Positions 42,616 to 50,985 of a stretch of 64,000 nt of DNA are shown in pieces (position 1 is the first letter of the stretch; every line of letters starts with the position of its first letter). The stretch is from Candidatus Phosphoribacter baldrii (lineage in GTDB: Bacteria; Actinomycetota; Actinomycetes; Actinomycetales; Dermatophilaceae): the NCBI GenBank assembly GCA_016704565.1, contig JADIZV010000001.1:558001-622000 (forward strand). Reading direction: 5' to 3'. The notes beneath the pieces were generated by a model. The model was not told where the DNA came from. It saw only the letters and a program-made list of their open reading frames with translations, and did no database searches. The position numbers and the translations under genes were made by a program.

Positions 42616-43880
42616 GGACCGGCTCCTGCCGGAGGCGCCGGTTGGTCACCTTGCCCGCCGGGGGCGAAACCGCCACCTCCACCGGCGGGGAGGCCACCAC
42701 CGCCCGCGCCACCGCCCGACCGCGTTCGGGTGCTCGTGCTCTGCCCGCCTGACCCGTTGCCCGACCCAGAGCCCGAGCCTGACCCGGAGAGGCCAGTGAC
42801 GACTACCTGGTCCCCCTCGGCCAGGCCGCTGGTCACCTGCGTGGAGGACCCCTGCACCATCCCGACCTGCACTGGCGTCGTGACGCCCGCGCCGTCGATG
42901 AGCTTGCTGACCACGGTCTTGCCGCCCTCGGTGCGGATTGCCGTGGTCGGCACGGTCAGGGCGTTGGCGATCTCCTTGACGATGATGGCGACGGTGGCCG
43001 ACGATCCGGCATACAGGCCCTTGGGGGAGCCAGTGACCGCGATGGTGACGGGGAAGGTCGCCACCCCGCTCGTGGAGGTCGCGATGACCCCGATTGTCGA
43101 AACGGTGCCGAACACGAGGGCCCGCGAGCCCGAGGGCGTGATCTGGGCCTGCATCCCCTGCTTGAGCAGCGGCAGGTCCGCCGAGGTGACCGAGGTCGAC
43201 ACAACCCAGGCGTCGGTCGTGATAACGACGATCGCGGCGCTCGAGGACGAGGAGCCGGCTGCCGAGCCCGACCCGGACGCACCCGACCCGGACGCACCCG
43301 AACCACCCGACGACGTGCCGCCCCCGGTCACCTGGTCGCCGACGGCGATGTTGACCGTGGCCACGGTCCCGGCGACGGGCGCGGTGAGCCTGGCGTTGGT
43401 GAGGTTGGTCTGGGCGGTCGTCAGCTTGGCTTGCGCGGCCGCCAGCTGGGACTTGGCGGCGGTGAGTTGGCTGGTCGTCGTCGTGCTGCTCGCCCGCACG
43501 GTCGTGAGGTTGGCCTGAGCGGACGAGACGTTGGCCGAGGCGAGGTCGAGGGCGGTCTGCAGGTCGGTCGTGTCGATCGCCGCGACCTGCTGGCCCGCGG
43601 TCACAGCGTCGCCCACCTTGACGTCCACCGCCGTCACCGTCCCCGAGGAACCGAACCGGAGGTTGGACTGGACCTTGGGGTTGATCGTGCCGGTCGCGCT
43701 GATCGACTGGCTCAGCGTCTGGACCGACACGGTCGCGACCGAGGTGGTCGACGCGCCGACCCCTGCGGAGGCCGACCGGGAACGCGCCCACCACGCGATG
43801 CCGACGACGGCGAAGAGGGCGACGACGATGAAGCCAGCGAGGGCCTTGCGGCTGCCAAGCCTGGACGTGAACCGAGCCAT
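42612..43880 (-). CDS. MacA-like adaptor protein
   Basis: A 422-residue membrane-fusion protein and first gene of the five-gene export operon. An N-terminal membrane helix (about 14-34) is followed by the lipoyl half-motif INPKVQSNLRFGSSGTVTAVDVKVGDAVTAGQQVA, a helical hairpin (about 100-150) and the second half LTAPVAGTVATVNIAVGDQVTGG. A Gly/Ser-rich insert, then a beta-barrel and membrane-proximal domain follow. ATG 43880 was chosen because GGGAAGG stands 5-6 bases upstream; the frame extends to 43955 without support. Confidence 0.88.
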   Translation of the reverse strand: MARFTSRLGSRKALAGFIVVALFAVVGIAWWARSRSASAGVGASTTSVATVSVQTLSQSISATGTINPKVQSNLRFGSSGTVTAVDVKVGDAVTAGQQVAAIDTTDLQTALDLASANVSSAQANLTTVRASSTTTTSQLTAAKSQLAAAQAKLTTAQTNLTNARLTAPVAGTVATVNIAVGDQVTGGGTSSGGSGASGSGASGSGSAAGSSSSSAAIVVITTDAWVVSTSVTSADLPLLKQGMQAQITPSGSRALVFGTVSTIGVIATSTSGVATFPVTIAVTGSPKGLYAGSSATVAIIVKEIANALTVPTTAIRTEGGKTVVSKLIDGAGVTTPVQVGMVQGSSTQVTSGLAEGDQVVVTGLSGSGSGSGSGNGSGGQSTSTRTRSGGGAGGGGLPAGGGGGFAPGGQGDQPAPPAGAGP

Positions 43881-44039
43881 GTCACCTTCCCGGACCCGCG
43901 CAGGCTCAGGCGGACGTGCCCGTTTCGGTGCTGCGAGTCGGTGCGAGCCAAGCATCGCAACCTAGGGCCAAGCCGGGGGAAACCTGTGCGTCACCTGTGT
44001 GCGCCGGGTGCGACGCCCCGGCGGGGCAGAATCGCCACC

Positions 44040-44729
44040 ATGGATTGGCAGCTCTGGGACGCCCGGTATGCCGCCGCCGACCTTGTGTGGTCGGCCGGCC
44101 CCAACGCGACGGTCGCTGCCCTCACCGCCGACCTTCCGCCTGGCCGGGCGCTCGATGTGGCGGCCGGTGAAGGCCGCAACGCGATCTGGCTGGCCGAGCG
44201 CGGCTGGGACGCCGACGCGCTCGACTTCTCGCGGGTCGGGCTGGATCGAGCCGAGCGGATCGCCGCCGACCGCCTTACCGTTGCCCAGTCCGCAGGTGGC
44301 GGTCCGGTCGGGCACTTCGCCACGATCCACGCCGACGTCACGGCTGACTGGACCCCCGAGCCGGGCTCCTATGACCTCGTCCTCGTCATCTTCCTGCACC
44401 TGCCGAGCCCGGCGCTGACTCGCGTGCACCAGGCGGCGGCGGCTGCCGTCGCCCCAGGCGGAGTGCTCCTCGTCCTCGCGCATGACCGTTCCAACCTCGC
44501 CGAGGGCGTCGGCGGACCGCAGGACCCGGCCATCCTCCCGACTCCTGAGCAGGTGGCCGCCGACCTCGCCGACACTGGGCTGACCATCGAGCGGGCCGAG
44601 ATCGTGCTGCGCCCAGTCGACGGGGCGCAAAGGCCAGCCCGAGACTGCCTCGTCCTGGCCACGCGCCCATCACCCGCCCCGACCGCCCCGACCGTCCCAA
44701 CCGCCCCGACCGTCCCGAAGGGGGCCTGA
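44040..44729 (+). CDS. Class I SAM-dependent methyltransferase
   Basis: A 229-residue enzyme. The N-terminus DWQLWDARYAAADLVWSAGPNATV and motif I ALDVAAGEGRNAIWLAERGW resemble the TehB/thiopurine-type group of small methyltransferases. YDLVLVIFLHLP is motif II and APGGVLLVLAHD motif III. The C-terminus has a repetitive PTAPTVPTAPTVP tail. The substrate is unknown. It is followed 2 bp later by the HAD gene, so the two are co-transcribed. Confidence 0.88.
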   Translation: MDWQLWDARYAAADLVWSAGPNATVAALTADLPPGRALDVAAGEGRNAIWLAERGWDADALDFSRVGLDRAERIAADRLTVAQSAGGGPVGHFATIHADVTADWTPEPGSYDLVLVIFLHLPSPALTRVHQAAAAAVAPGGVLLVLAHDRSNLAEGVGGPQDPAILPTPEQVAADLADTGLTIERAEIVLRPVDGAQRPARDCLVLATRPSPAPTAPTVPTAPTVPKGA

Positions 44730-44731
44730 CC

Positions 44732-45430
44732 ATGGCCAGGCCCCTCGGGTGGGCGCCGGTCCGCGGGGTCATCTTCGACTTCCACTGCACCCTCGGACAC
44801 GGGGGTGACCCGGCGGATTGGCTCGACGGCGCGTGGGTGGCCGTCGAACGGCCCGGTTCGCCCCGGGGTGCCTTCACCGAAACCCGGTATGCCGCCCTCC
44901 TGGACTTCCTCGACCGGATCTGGGAGCACGCCGCCCGGGTTGATCCACACAGCGAGCGCGATCTCGACCCGGCCCGGCACCGAGAGGTCTTCGACGCCAC
45001 CGTAGGCCCTCGGGCCGATCTCGGCCTGGACGCCGAGCTCGGCGACGCTCTCTACCGGACCATGCTCGACCGGTGGGCGGCCTATCCGGACGCGGTCCCG
45101 ACGCTGCGCGAGCTGCGGGCGCACGGCATACGGACGGCGATCCTGTCCAACATGGGACTGGACCTGCACCCCGTCCTGGCCCGCGAGGGATTGGCCGAGC
45201 ACTTGGACGGTGTCGTGCTCTCGTGGGAGTGCGGGGTCGTCAAGCCGGCGCCGGGGGCTTTCGCTGCTGCTTTGGCCGTGCTCGACCTGCCCGCCGAGGC
45301 CGTGCTCATGGTCGGCGACAACGCGATCGACGACGCGGGAGCGGCCGCGGTGGGGATCCGCACTGTCCTGCTCCCCCGCTCGGTGGGCGGCGCGGAGCGC
45401 GGTCTGGGCATCGTCTCCCGGATGGTCTGA
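44732..45430 (+). CDS. HAD-superfamily hydrolase with atypical motif I
   Basis: A 232-residue HAD subfamily I protein. Motif I reads FDFHCTLG: the nucleophilic aspartate is present, but the second aspartate used by phosphatases as acid/base is histidine, a position that in haloacid dehalogenases is tyrosine. Motif II is AILSNMG, the motif III lysine is in VVKPAPGAF and motif IV is MVGDNAIDDAGAAA. Phosphatase activity is therefore doubtful; a dehalogenase-like or other C-X hydrolase role is possible. Confidence 0.85.
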   Translation: MARPLGWAPVRGVIFDFHCTLGHGGDPADWLDGAWVAVERPGSPRGAFTETRYAALLDFLDRIWEHAARVDPHSERDLDPARHREVFDATVGPRADLGLDAELGDALYRTMLDRWAAYPDAVPTLRELRAHGIRTAILSNMGLDLHPVLAREGLAEHLDGVVLSWECGVVKPAPGAFAAALAVLDLPAEAVLMVGDNAIDDAGAAAVGIRTVLLPRSVGGAERGLGIVSRMV

Positions 45431-45453
45431 GGCACCTCCGGGAGCCCGCGAAA

Positions 45454-45471
45454 AAAACTTTGGAAAGTTTT
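45454..45471. repeat. AAAACTTT/AAAGTTTT hairpin
   Basis: Perfect 8-bp arms AAAACTTT and AAAGTTTT with a GG centre stand 23 bp after the HAD stop. It is the most AT-rich patch in this part of the window. Confidence 0.6.
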
Positions 45472-45563
45472 CGAAACCCCTGTCATGACCCCAGGGGGTG
45501 CTCGTCCTATATCCGACTCGAAACACTGAGGCCCGGGGGGACCACAGAGGCGGGAGCGGGTCA

Positions 45564-45616
45564 GCGGTTCGCCCTTCCGGAGGGTTCGGAGGGGACCAGC
45601 CGGAAGGGCGAACCGC
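45564..45616. repeat. 17-bp perfect inverted repeat
   Basis: GCGGTTCGCCCTTCCGG (45564-45580) and its exact complement (45600-45616) surround a 19-base loop that itself contains AGGGTTCGGAGGGG, a partial echo of the stem. Confidence 0.7.
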
Positions 45617-45630
45617 AAAACCACACACGT

Positions 45631-45667
45631 GGTGGGTGGGCCAGAAGGGAGAGCTGGCCCACCCACC
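45631..45667. repeat. 14-bp perfect inverted repeat
   Basis: GGTGGGTGGGCCAG (45631-45644) and CTGGCCCACCCACC (45654-45667) surround the loop AAGGGAGAG. It lies 14 bp after the previous stem, within the 367-bp gap between the HAD and DUF1295 genes, which holds no gene. Confidence 0.7.
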
Positions 45668-45718
45668 ATGACCAGCGCACCGGATGCAGCCCACATCTGG
45701 GGGGGCTAGTCACGCACG

Positions 45719-45760
45719 GCGGGTGGGACGGCGGGGGATTGCCGGCCCACCCGCTTTGCT
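45719..45760 (+). terminator. Probable intrinsic terminator
   Basis: GCGGGTGGG (45719-45727) and CCCACCCGC (45746-45754) form a stem followed directly by TTTGCTGTTT, the only T-rich tail seen after a stem in this gap. It would end forward transcripts from the methyltransferase/HAD pair. Confidence 0.5.
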
Positions 45761-45797
45761 GTTTCCCCAGGGGGAGCCGGGCCTGCCTTGAGCAGCC

Positions 45798-46595
45798 CTA
45801 CGGGCGCCGCGGCGGACGCGGGAAGAATCCGCTCGTCCGAGCGATGTATGCCGCGTAGCCCGGCCGCGAGCCCATCGTCTGCTCGAGCAGCTTGGCTCCG
45901 GACACCCGCACGAGCAGCCAGGTCATCAGCACCGGAGAGAGCACCGTGAACACCCCGGGCAGGTGCTCGGCGGCGATCACCCACAACCCCCAGCTCATCG
46001 TGGCGTCACCGAAGTAGTTGGGGTGCCGGGTCCAGGCCCACAACCCGCGATCCATGACCCGGCCCCGATTGGCCGGATCGGCCTTGAAGCGCCGCAGCTG
46101 GGCGTCCCCGACCGCCTCGAACCCGAAGCCGACCGCCCAGATGGCCACCCCGAGCCACCCCACCCAGCCCAGGCCCGCGCCCAGGCAGGCACTCACCTGA
46201 ATCGGGAGCGAGACGAACCACGCGATGAGGCCCTGGGGGACGAAGACCTTGCGAACGGCATACCGGTGCACGTCCCCACCAGGAGCGTCGGCGAGCAGCG
46301 CGACGTAGCGGGGGTCCTCCGGGGCCCCGTGAGCGCGGCGCCCGATGTGCCACGCGAGCCGCCCGCCCCAGACGGTGACGAGCGCGGCGACGAGGGCGCG
46401 GCGCCCGAGGTCGCCCGGACCGAGCGCCAGCCCCACCCACGCGACCGCGACGAAGGTCAACCCCCACGTCACGTCGACGATGCTGACCTTGTCGGCCCGG
46501 CGGCCCAGGTATGCCGTGCCCACCATGAGTGCCGCGATGGCCAGCGCCGAGGTGAGTGCGACCAGGCCAAACCCGCCGACCGAGAACCCGCTCAT
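45798..46595 (-). CDS. DUF1295 (steroid 5-alpha-reductase-like) membrane protein
   Basis: A 265-residue protein with about six helices. The C-terminal signature DRGLWAWTRHPNYFGDATMSWGLWVIA (about residues 180-205) identifies DUF1295, a family in the isoprenylcysteine methyltransferase/steroid reductase fold group. RRPGYAAYIARTSGFFP closes the family domain. It probably modifies a lipid in the membrane using NADPH, but the substrate is unknown. Its start overlaps the stop of the SDR gene by 4 bp. Confidence 0.88.
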   Translation of the reverse strand: MSGFSVGGFGLVALTSALAIAALMVGTAYLGRRADKVSIVDVTWGLTFVAVAWVGLALGPGDLGRRALVAALVTVWGGRLAWHIGRRAHGAPEDPRYVALLADAPGGDVHRYAVRKVFVPQGLIAWFVSLPIQVSACLGAGLGWVGWLGVAIWAVGFGFEAVGDAQLRRFKADPANRGRVMDRGLWAWTRHPNYFGDATMSWGLWVIAAEHLPGVFTVLSPVLMTWLLVRVSGAKLLEQTMGSRPGYAAYIARTSGFFPRPPRRP

Positions 46596-47416
46596 CGGTT
46601 CGCCCCGCCCTTACGCTCGATCGCGGCCATCCGACGCCCGGGAGCAGCCATCGCTCGGCGATAGAGAGGCGGCGCAAACCGCTTGGCCCAGTAGGCGACC
46701 CGGCCTTCGCGGTCGGTGAGGATGAGATAGCGGCCGGCGTCGAGGCCCTGGAGCACGCGGGCCGCCACCACCTCGGGGGTGCGCTTGGCCCGGGTGAGGT
46801 AGCGCTCCTTCCCCGCCTCGGCGAGGGCATCGGCCCCCCGCAGCGAGGCCGCGAGGTTGGTCCGCAGGAACGACGGACAGACGACCGACACCCGTATGCC
46901 GTGTGGCTCCAGCTCATGCCTGAGCGTCTCCGACAGCGCGACGACGCCAGCCTTGGCAGCGTTGTAGGCACCCATCGCCGGGGCCTGGGTGAGCCCGGCG
47001 AGAGAGGCGATGTTGACGATGGTCCCCGACTGCTGGCGTTTGAACCCCGGGGTGAAGGTCCGGCAGCCCCGGGCGACTCCGAGCAGGTTGACCGCCACGA
47101 TGGCCTCCCACTCGGACATCTCGGCGACATCGATCCGCCCACCGGCCGCGATTCCGGCGTTGTTGACCAACAGGTCCAGCCCGCCCCAGTCCCGCTCGAC
47201 CGCTTCACGGGCCGCCGCCCAGTCGGCGTCCGAGCGGACGTCGAGCGGCCGGTAGACCACCCCGGCCGGGAGCACCCCTGACGGTGGTGTCTGGGCCAGG
47301 TCGGTCGCCATGACCTGGTCGCCCCGCGCGGCCAGGGCTGTGACGATGGCCAGCCCAAGGCCGGAGAGCCCGCCCGTGACGAGGGCTCGGCGCGGCGCGG
47401 TGGGGGTGGGCGGCAT
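46592..47416 (-). CDS. Short-chain dehydrogenase/reductase
   Basis: A 274-residue classical SDR. The cofactor motif is VTGGLSGLGLA (about residues 13-23), LVNNAG (about 85) is structural, and the catalytic set is the serine in IVNIASLAG with YNAAK (about 150-154). AGGAGG stands 7 bases before ATG 47416, which fixes the start; the frame continues upstream without support. Coupling to the DUF1295 gene suggests that both act on one lipid or isoprenoid substrate. Confidence 0.92.
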   Translation of the reverse strand: MPPTPTAPRRALVTGGLSGLGLAIVTALAARGDQVMATDLAQTPPSGVLPAGVVYRPLDVRSDADWAAAREAVERDWGGLDLLVNNAGIAAGGRIDVAEMSEWEAIVAVNLLGVARGCRTFTPGFKRQQSGTIVNIASLAGLTQAPAMGAYNAAKAGVVALSETLRHELEPHGIRVSVVCPSFLRTNLAASLRGADALAEAGKERYLTRAKRTPEVVAARVLQGLDAGRYLILTDREGRVAYWAKRFAPPLYRRAMAAPGRRMAAIERKGGANR

Positions 47417-47497
47417 ACCGGGACCTCCTGGGTGACAACGGGCGATCCGGCCGGGCCGCGCGCGGTGGTTGCAACCTACCGGCGCTACCGTGGCGGC

Positions 47498-48862
47498 ATG
47501 AGCGCGCGCGCGGACCGGGATCTGGACATCGTCGTCTTCGGGGCGACCGGTTTCGTGGGGCGGCTCACCGCGGCCTACCTCGCCGAACACGCGCCGACGG
47601 GGACGCGGATCGCCCTGGCCGGGCGCAACCGGGAGCGGTTGGAGGAGGTCCGACGCGACCTGCCCGGCGCGGCCGCCGCATGGGAGATCGTTGTCGCGGA
47701 CGCGTCCGAGCCGGCCACGCTGGGTTCGCTTGCGGCGCGGGCGCGGGTCGTCGCCACGACGGTCGGTCCCTACGCGCGCTTGGGTATGCCGCTCGTCGAG
47801 GCCTGCGCGCTCGCGGGCACGCACTACTGCGACCTCACCGGCGAGGTGCTTTTCGTCCGGCAGAGCGCGGACGCTTGGCACGAGACGGCCCGCGAAACCG
47901 GGGCTCGGATCGTCCACTCGTGCGGATTCGACTCGATCCCGTCTGATCTCGGGGTCTTGGTGACCGCTGACCGGGTGGCGGCCGACGGGGCCGGTGAGCT
48001 GACCGAGACGGTGCTGTCAGTGGTGTCGATGCGCGGTGGTGTGAGCGGCGGCACGGTCGACTCGATGCGCCAGCAAGCGATCCACATGCGCGCTGACGCC
48101 GCGGCCCGGGCGATCGTCGCCGATCCCTATGCGCTGAGCCCCGATCGGGCCGGCGAACCGCGGACGCCGCGGGAAGACGGCTCGCTCAGCGGGCCAGGCG
48201 CGGCTGGGGCGGATGACGAGGTGAGCGCCGCCGGTATGCCGAGTGGCTGGGCGGGTGCGCTGCGGACGATTCGGGGCGCGGTCGTCGGGGCCGGGCGGCG
48301 GTTGCCGGTGCGGCGTGACCCGGCGACGGGGCATTGGACCGGTCCCTTCGTCATGGCGGGCTTCAACACGCGGATCGTGAGGCGCAGCAACGCTTTGCTG
48401 GGCTGGCGCTATGGCCGAGCCTTCCGCTATCGCGAGGTCGTCGACTTCGGCTCCGGTGTCAAGGCGCCCGTCCTGGCGACCGGGATGTCGGCCGGATTGC
48501 TCGGGGTGGTCGGGGCGATGGCCTTCGAGCCGACCCGGACCCTGGCTGGGCGGTTCCTGCCCAAACCCGGCGAAGGTCCGTCGCCGGAGGCGCAGGCCAA
48601 CGGCCGGTTCCGGATGGTGATCCGGACGACGACGACCACGGGGGCGGCATACCGGACGAAGGTGGGGGCCGACCGGGACCCGGGCTACAGCGGGACGGCG
48701 GTCATGTTGGGCGAATCGGCGCTCGCGTTGGCGCTGGACGGGGACGCGCTGCCGGCGGCGGCCGGGGTGCTGACGCCTGCGACGGCCCTCGGGCAGGTCC
48801 TGGTCGACCGGCTGGTGGCCCAGGGCTTCACTTTCGACTGCCAGCCCGCCGACCGCGCCTGA
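47498..48862 (+). CDS. Saccharopine dehydrogenase-like (trans-acting enoyl reductase family) protein
   Basis: A 454-residue protein. The N-terminal Rossmann motif VVFGATGFVGRLTAAYLAEH begins at residue 12, followed by RIALAGRNRERLEEVR. The conserved TVGPYARLGMPLVEACALAGTHYCDLTGE and SCGFDSIPSDLG match the mycobacterial Rv2449c/Rv2953 group. Rv2953 is a trans-acting enoyl reductase in phenolic glycolipid synthesis; most relatives are uncharacterised. A reductase role on a lipid is the best guess. Confidence 0.87.
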   Translation: MSARADRDLDIVVFGATGFVGRLTAAYLAEHAPTGTRIALAGRNRERLEEVRRDLPGAAAAWEIVVADASEPATLGSLAARARVVATTVGPYARLGMPLVEACALAGTHYCDLTGEVLFVRQSADAWHETARETGARIVHSCGFDSIPSDLGVLVTADRVAADGAGELTETVLSVVSMRGGVSGGTVDSMRQQAIHMRADAAARAIVADPYALSPDRAGEPRTPREDGSLSGPGAAGADDEVSAAGMPSGWAGALRTIRGAVVGAGRRLPVRRDPATGHWTGPFVMAGFNTRIVRRSNALLGWRYGRAFRYREVVDFGSGVKAPVLATGMSAGLLGVVGAMAFEPTRTLAGRFLPKPGEGPSPEAQANGRFRMVIRTTTTTGAAYRTKVGADRDPGYSGTAVMLGESALALALDGDALPAAAGVLTPATALGQVLVDRLVAQGFTFDCQPADRA

Positions 48863-48940
48863 ATTCCTCACACTCGCCGACAACTTCTGGGTCCTGGGAC
48901 CCAGATCGGCCCGATTTCCTCACAGCCACCGACGATCTGC
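48861..48940. repeat. GAATTC-family repeat, third locus
   Basis: GAATTCCTCACACTCGCCGACAA (from 48861, overlapping the TGA) and GATTTCCTCACAGCCACCGACGA (from 48913) are two diverged units 52 bp apart, in the same orientation as array A. Again they lie between converging genes. Confidence 0.75.
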
Positions 48941-48981
48941 GAGGGCGCCAACCGCTCACGCCCCACCCGCCCCCCACCCGG

Positions 48982-49308
48982 TCAACCCAGGACGCAGCCG
49001 CACTGGGTGAGATAGGTCAACCACACCGCGACGAGCACGGCCAACCCACCCGCGACGCTGGCGACCATCGCGGACACCCGCCCTTTCGGCGGCGTCCCAC
49101 GGACCGACACCCAGACCCCCCAGCTCAGCACCCCGGTCACCCCGATCAGGAAGAGCACGGTCGAGACCGGGTGACGCTCCCACCCCCAGCGCGCGGCGCC
49201 GACCAACGCCGCCAGGCCCGCGCACGCCACCATCGCGAAGGCCAGCTCGCTGGCCAGCTCCACCACCCACTGCCCGAAGCGCCTCAGCAACGACGCCATC
49301 GCACCCAC
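48982..49308 (-). CDS. Small membrane protein of unknown function
   Basis: A 108-residue protein (or 105 from ATG 49299) with three hydrophobic stretches (about 14-38, 48-66 and 78-100) and the C-terminus YLTQCGCVLG. I do not recognise a family. It overlaps the 3' end of the glucosidase gene by 16-25 bp on the same strand, which supports co-translation. Confidence 0.6.
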   Translation of the reverse strand: MGAMASLLRRFGQWVVELASELAFAMVACAGLAALVGAARWGWERHPVSTVLFLIGVTGVLSWGVWVSVRGTPPKGRVSAMVASVAGGLAVLVAVWLTYLTQCGCVLG

Positions 49309-50954
49309 GCCTGCCAGGGGGCTAGCACGCCGAGGTGAGCGGGCGGCATACCGGCGCCGTCGGGGCCTCCCGACGAAATGACCACGTCCGCGCCCTCCCA
49401 GCCCGAAGGCAGCTCGACCTCGACAGCCTCCCCACAGAGGTTCGCGGCGACGAGCAGCTCCTCGCCGGCGCCGCGCCGCAGGAACGCATACACACTCGGG
49501 TGCTGCGCCAACAGCAGCTCGAACCGCCCGTCGACCACGACCGGCAGCTCGCGCCGTAACCGGATCAACCGCTGGTAGTGGGCGAACACCGACCCCGGGT
49601 CACCGACCTGCGCGGCCGCGTTGATCTCCCGGTATGCCGGGTGGACCGGCAGCCACGGCGTCCCCGTCGTGAAGCCCGCGTGCTCGGACGCGTCCCACTG
49701 CATCGGCGTGCGCGCGTGGTCGCGGCTGCGGGCGTTGACCGCGGCGAGCACCTCATCGGGCGCCGCCCCCTGGGCCAGCGCCGTCGCCGACCAGTTGCGT
49801 GACTCGACATCATCGAGCTGGTCCGCCGAGGTGAAGGGGAAGTTCACCATCCCCAGCTCCTCGCCCTGGTAGACGAAGGGCGTCCCCCGGTGCAGGTGCA
49901 GCACCGTCGCCAAAGCCTTCGCCGACACCTCCCGGTATGCCGTGTGGCCGGCTCCGTAGCGCGACACCGGTCGGGGCTGGTCGTGGTTGCACCAGTAGAG
50001 GCTGTTCCACCCGACGTCGGCCAGGCCCTCCTGCCACCGGGCGAGGACGGACTTCATCCGCACCCAGTCGACTGGGCGGACGTCGTAACGCCCGCCCATC
50101 CCGTGGTCGACGCCCATGTGCTCGAACTGGAACACCATGTCGAACTCGCCCCGAGCCGGGTCGGTGAACCGCACCGCCTCGTCGACGGTCACTCCCGGGC
50201 ACTCGCCGACCGTGATGAGTTGCTCGCCACCCCAAGCCTTTTCGTGCATCTCGTGGACGAACTCATGGATCCTCGGTCCGTTGAAGAACCACCCGGTGCC
50301 GTCGGGGTTGAGCTGCTTGGACACCAGGTTGATGACGTCGAACCGGAACCCGTCGACGCCGCGGTCCAGCCACCAGCGCAGCATCGCGTGGACGGCGGCC
50401 CGCACGTCGGGGTTCTCCCAGTTGAGGTCTGGCTGCCGCCGATCGAACAGATGCAGGTAGTAGTCGCCGCTCCCCTCGTCCGGCTCCCACACCGGCCCGC
50501 CGAAGAACGAATGCCACCCGGTCGGCTCCGCGCCCGCCTCGCCGATCGCGTGCCCGTCGCGCGGCGGCCGCCACCAGTACCAGTCCCGCTTCGGGCTCTC
50601 CCGCGAGCGCCGCGACTCGACGAACCACGGGTGGGCATCGCTCGTGTGGTTGACGACGATGTCGATGACGAGTTTCATTCCGCGCGAATGCAGTTCGGCG
50701 ATGAGCCGATCGACGTCCGCCAGCGTCCCGAAGAGCGGATCGACGTCCTGATAGTCGCTGATGTCATAGCCGTTGTCCGCTTGCGGCGAGGGATAGAACG
50801 GCGACACCCACACCACATCGGCCCCGAGCGTCTGAATATGGTCAAGGCGACCAATGAGCCCCGGCAGGTCGCCGACCCCGTCGCCGTTGCTGTCGGCAAA
50901 GCTGCGCGGATAGACCTGATAGACGACGCTCGTGCGCCACCAGGGCTGCGACAC
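49284..50954 (-). CDS. GH13 alpha-glucosidase / oligo-1,6-glucosidase
   Basis: A 556-residue intracellular glycoside hydrolase. The (beta/alpha)8 barrel begins at WRTSVVYQVYPRSFADSNGDG. DIVVNHTSDAHPWF is region I, GFRFDVI gives the nucleophile (about D206), TVGECPG the acid/base (about E251) and NHDQPR region IV. RTPMQWDASEHAGFT is typical of oligo-1,6-glucosidase-like enzymes. GTG 50954 follows GAGGGAGGG and is preferred to the long upstream extension, which would overlap the divergent amidase. It probably hydrolyses short alpha-glucans or sucrose isomers. Confidence 0.9.
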   Translation of the reverse strand: MSQPWWRTSVVYQVYPRSFADSNGDGVGDLPGLIGRLDHIQTLGADVVWVSPFYPSPQADNGYDISDYQDVDPLFGTLADVDRLIAELHSRGMKLVIDIVVNHTSDAHPWFVESRRSRESPKRDWYWWRPPRDGHAIGEAGAEPTGWHSFFGGPVWEPDEGSGDYYLHLFDRRQPDLNWENPDVRAAVHAMLRWWLDRGVDGFRFDVINLVSKQLNPDGTGWFFNGPRIHEFVHEMHEKAWGGEQLITVGECPGVTVDEAVRFTDPARGEFDMVFQFEHMGVDHGMGGRYDVRPVDWVRMKSVLARWQEGLADVGWNSLYWCNHDQPRPVSRYGAGHTAYREVSAKALATVLHLHRGTPFVYQGEELGMVNFPFTSADQLDDVESRNWSATALAQGAAPDEVLAAVNARSRDHARTPMQWDASEHAGFTTGTPWLPVHPAYREINAAAQVGDPGSVFAHYQRLIRLRRELPVVVDGRFELLLAQHPSVYAFLRRGAGEELLVAANLCGEAVEVELPSGWEGADVVISSGGPDGAGMPPAHLGVLAPWQAWVRWRRC

Positions 50955-50985
50955 GGTCCCTCCCTCGACGGTTACGCTGGCGACC

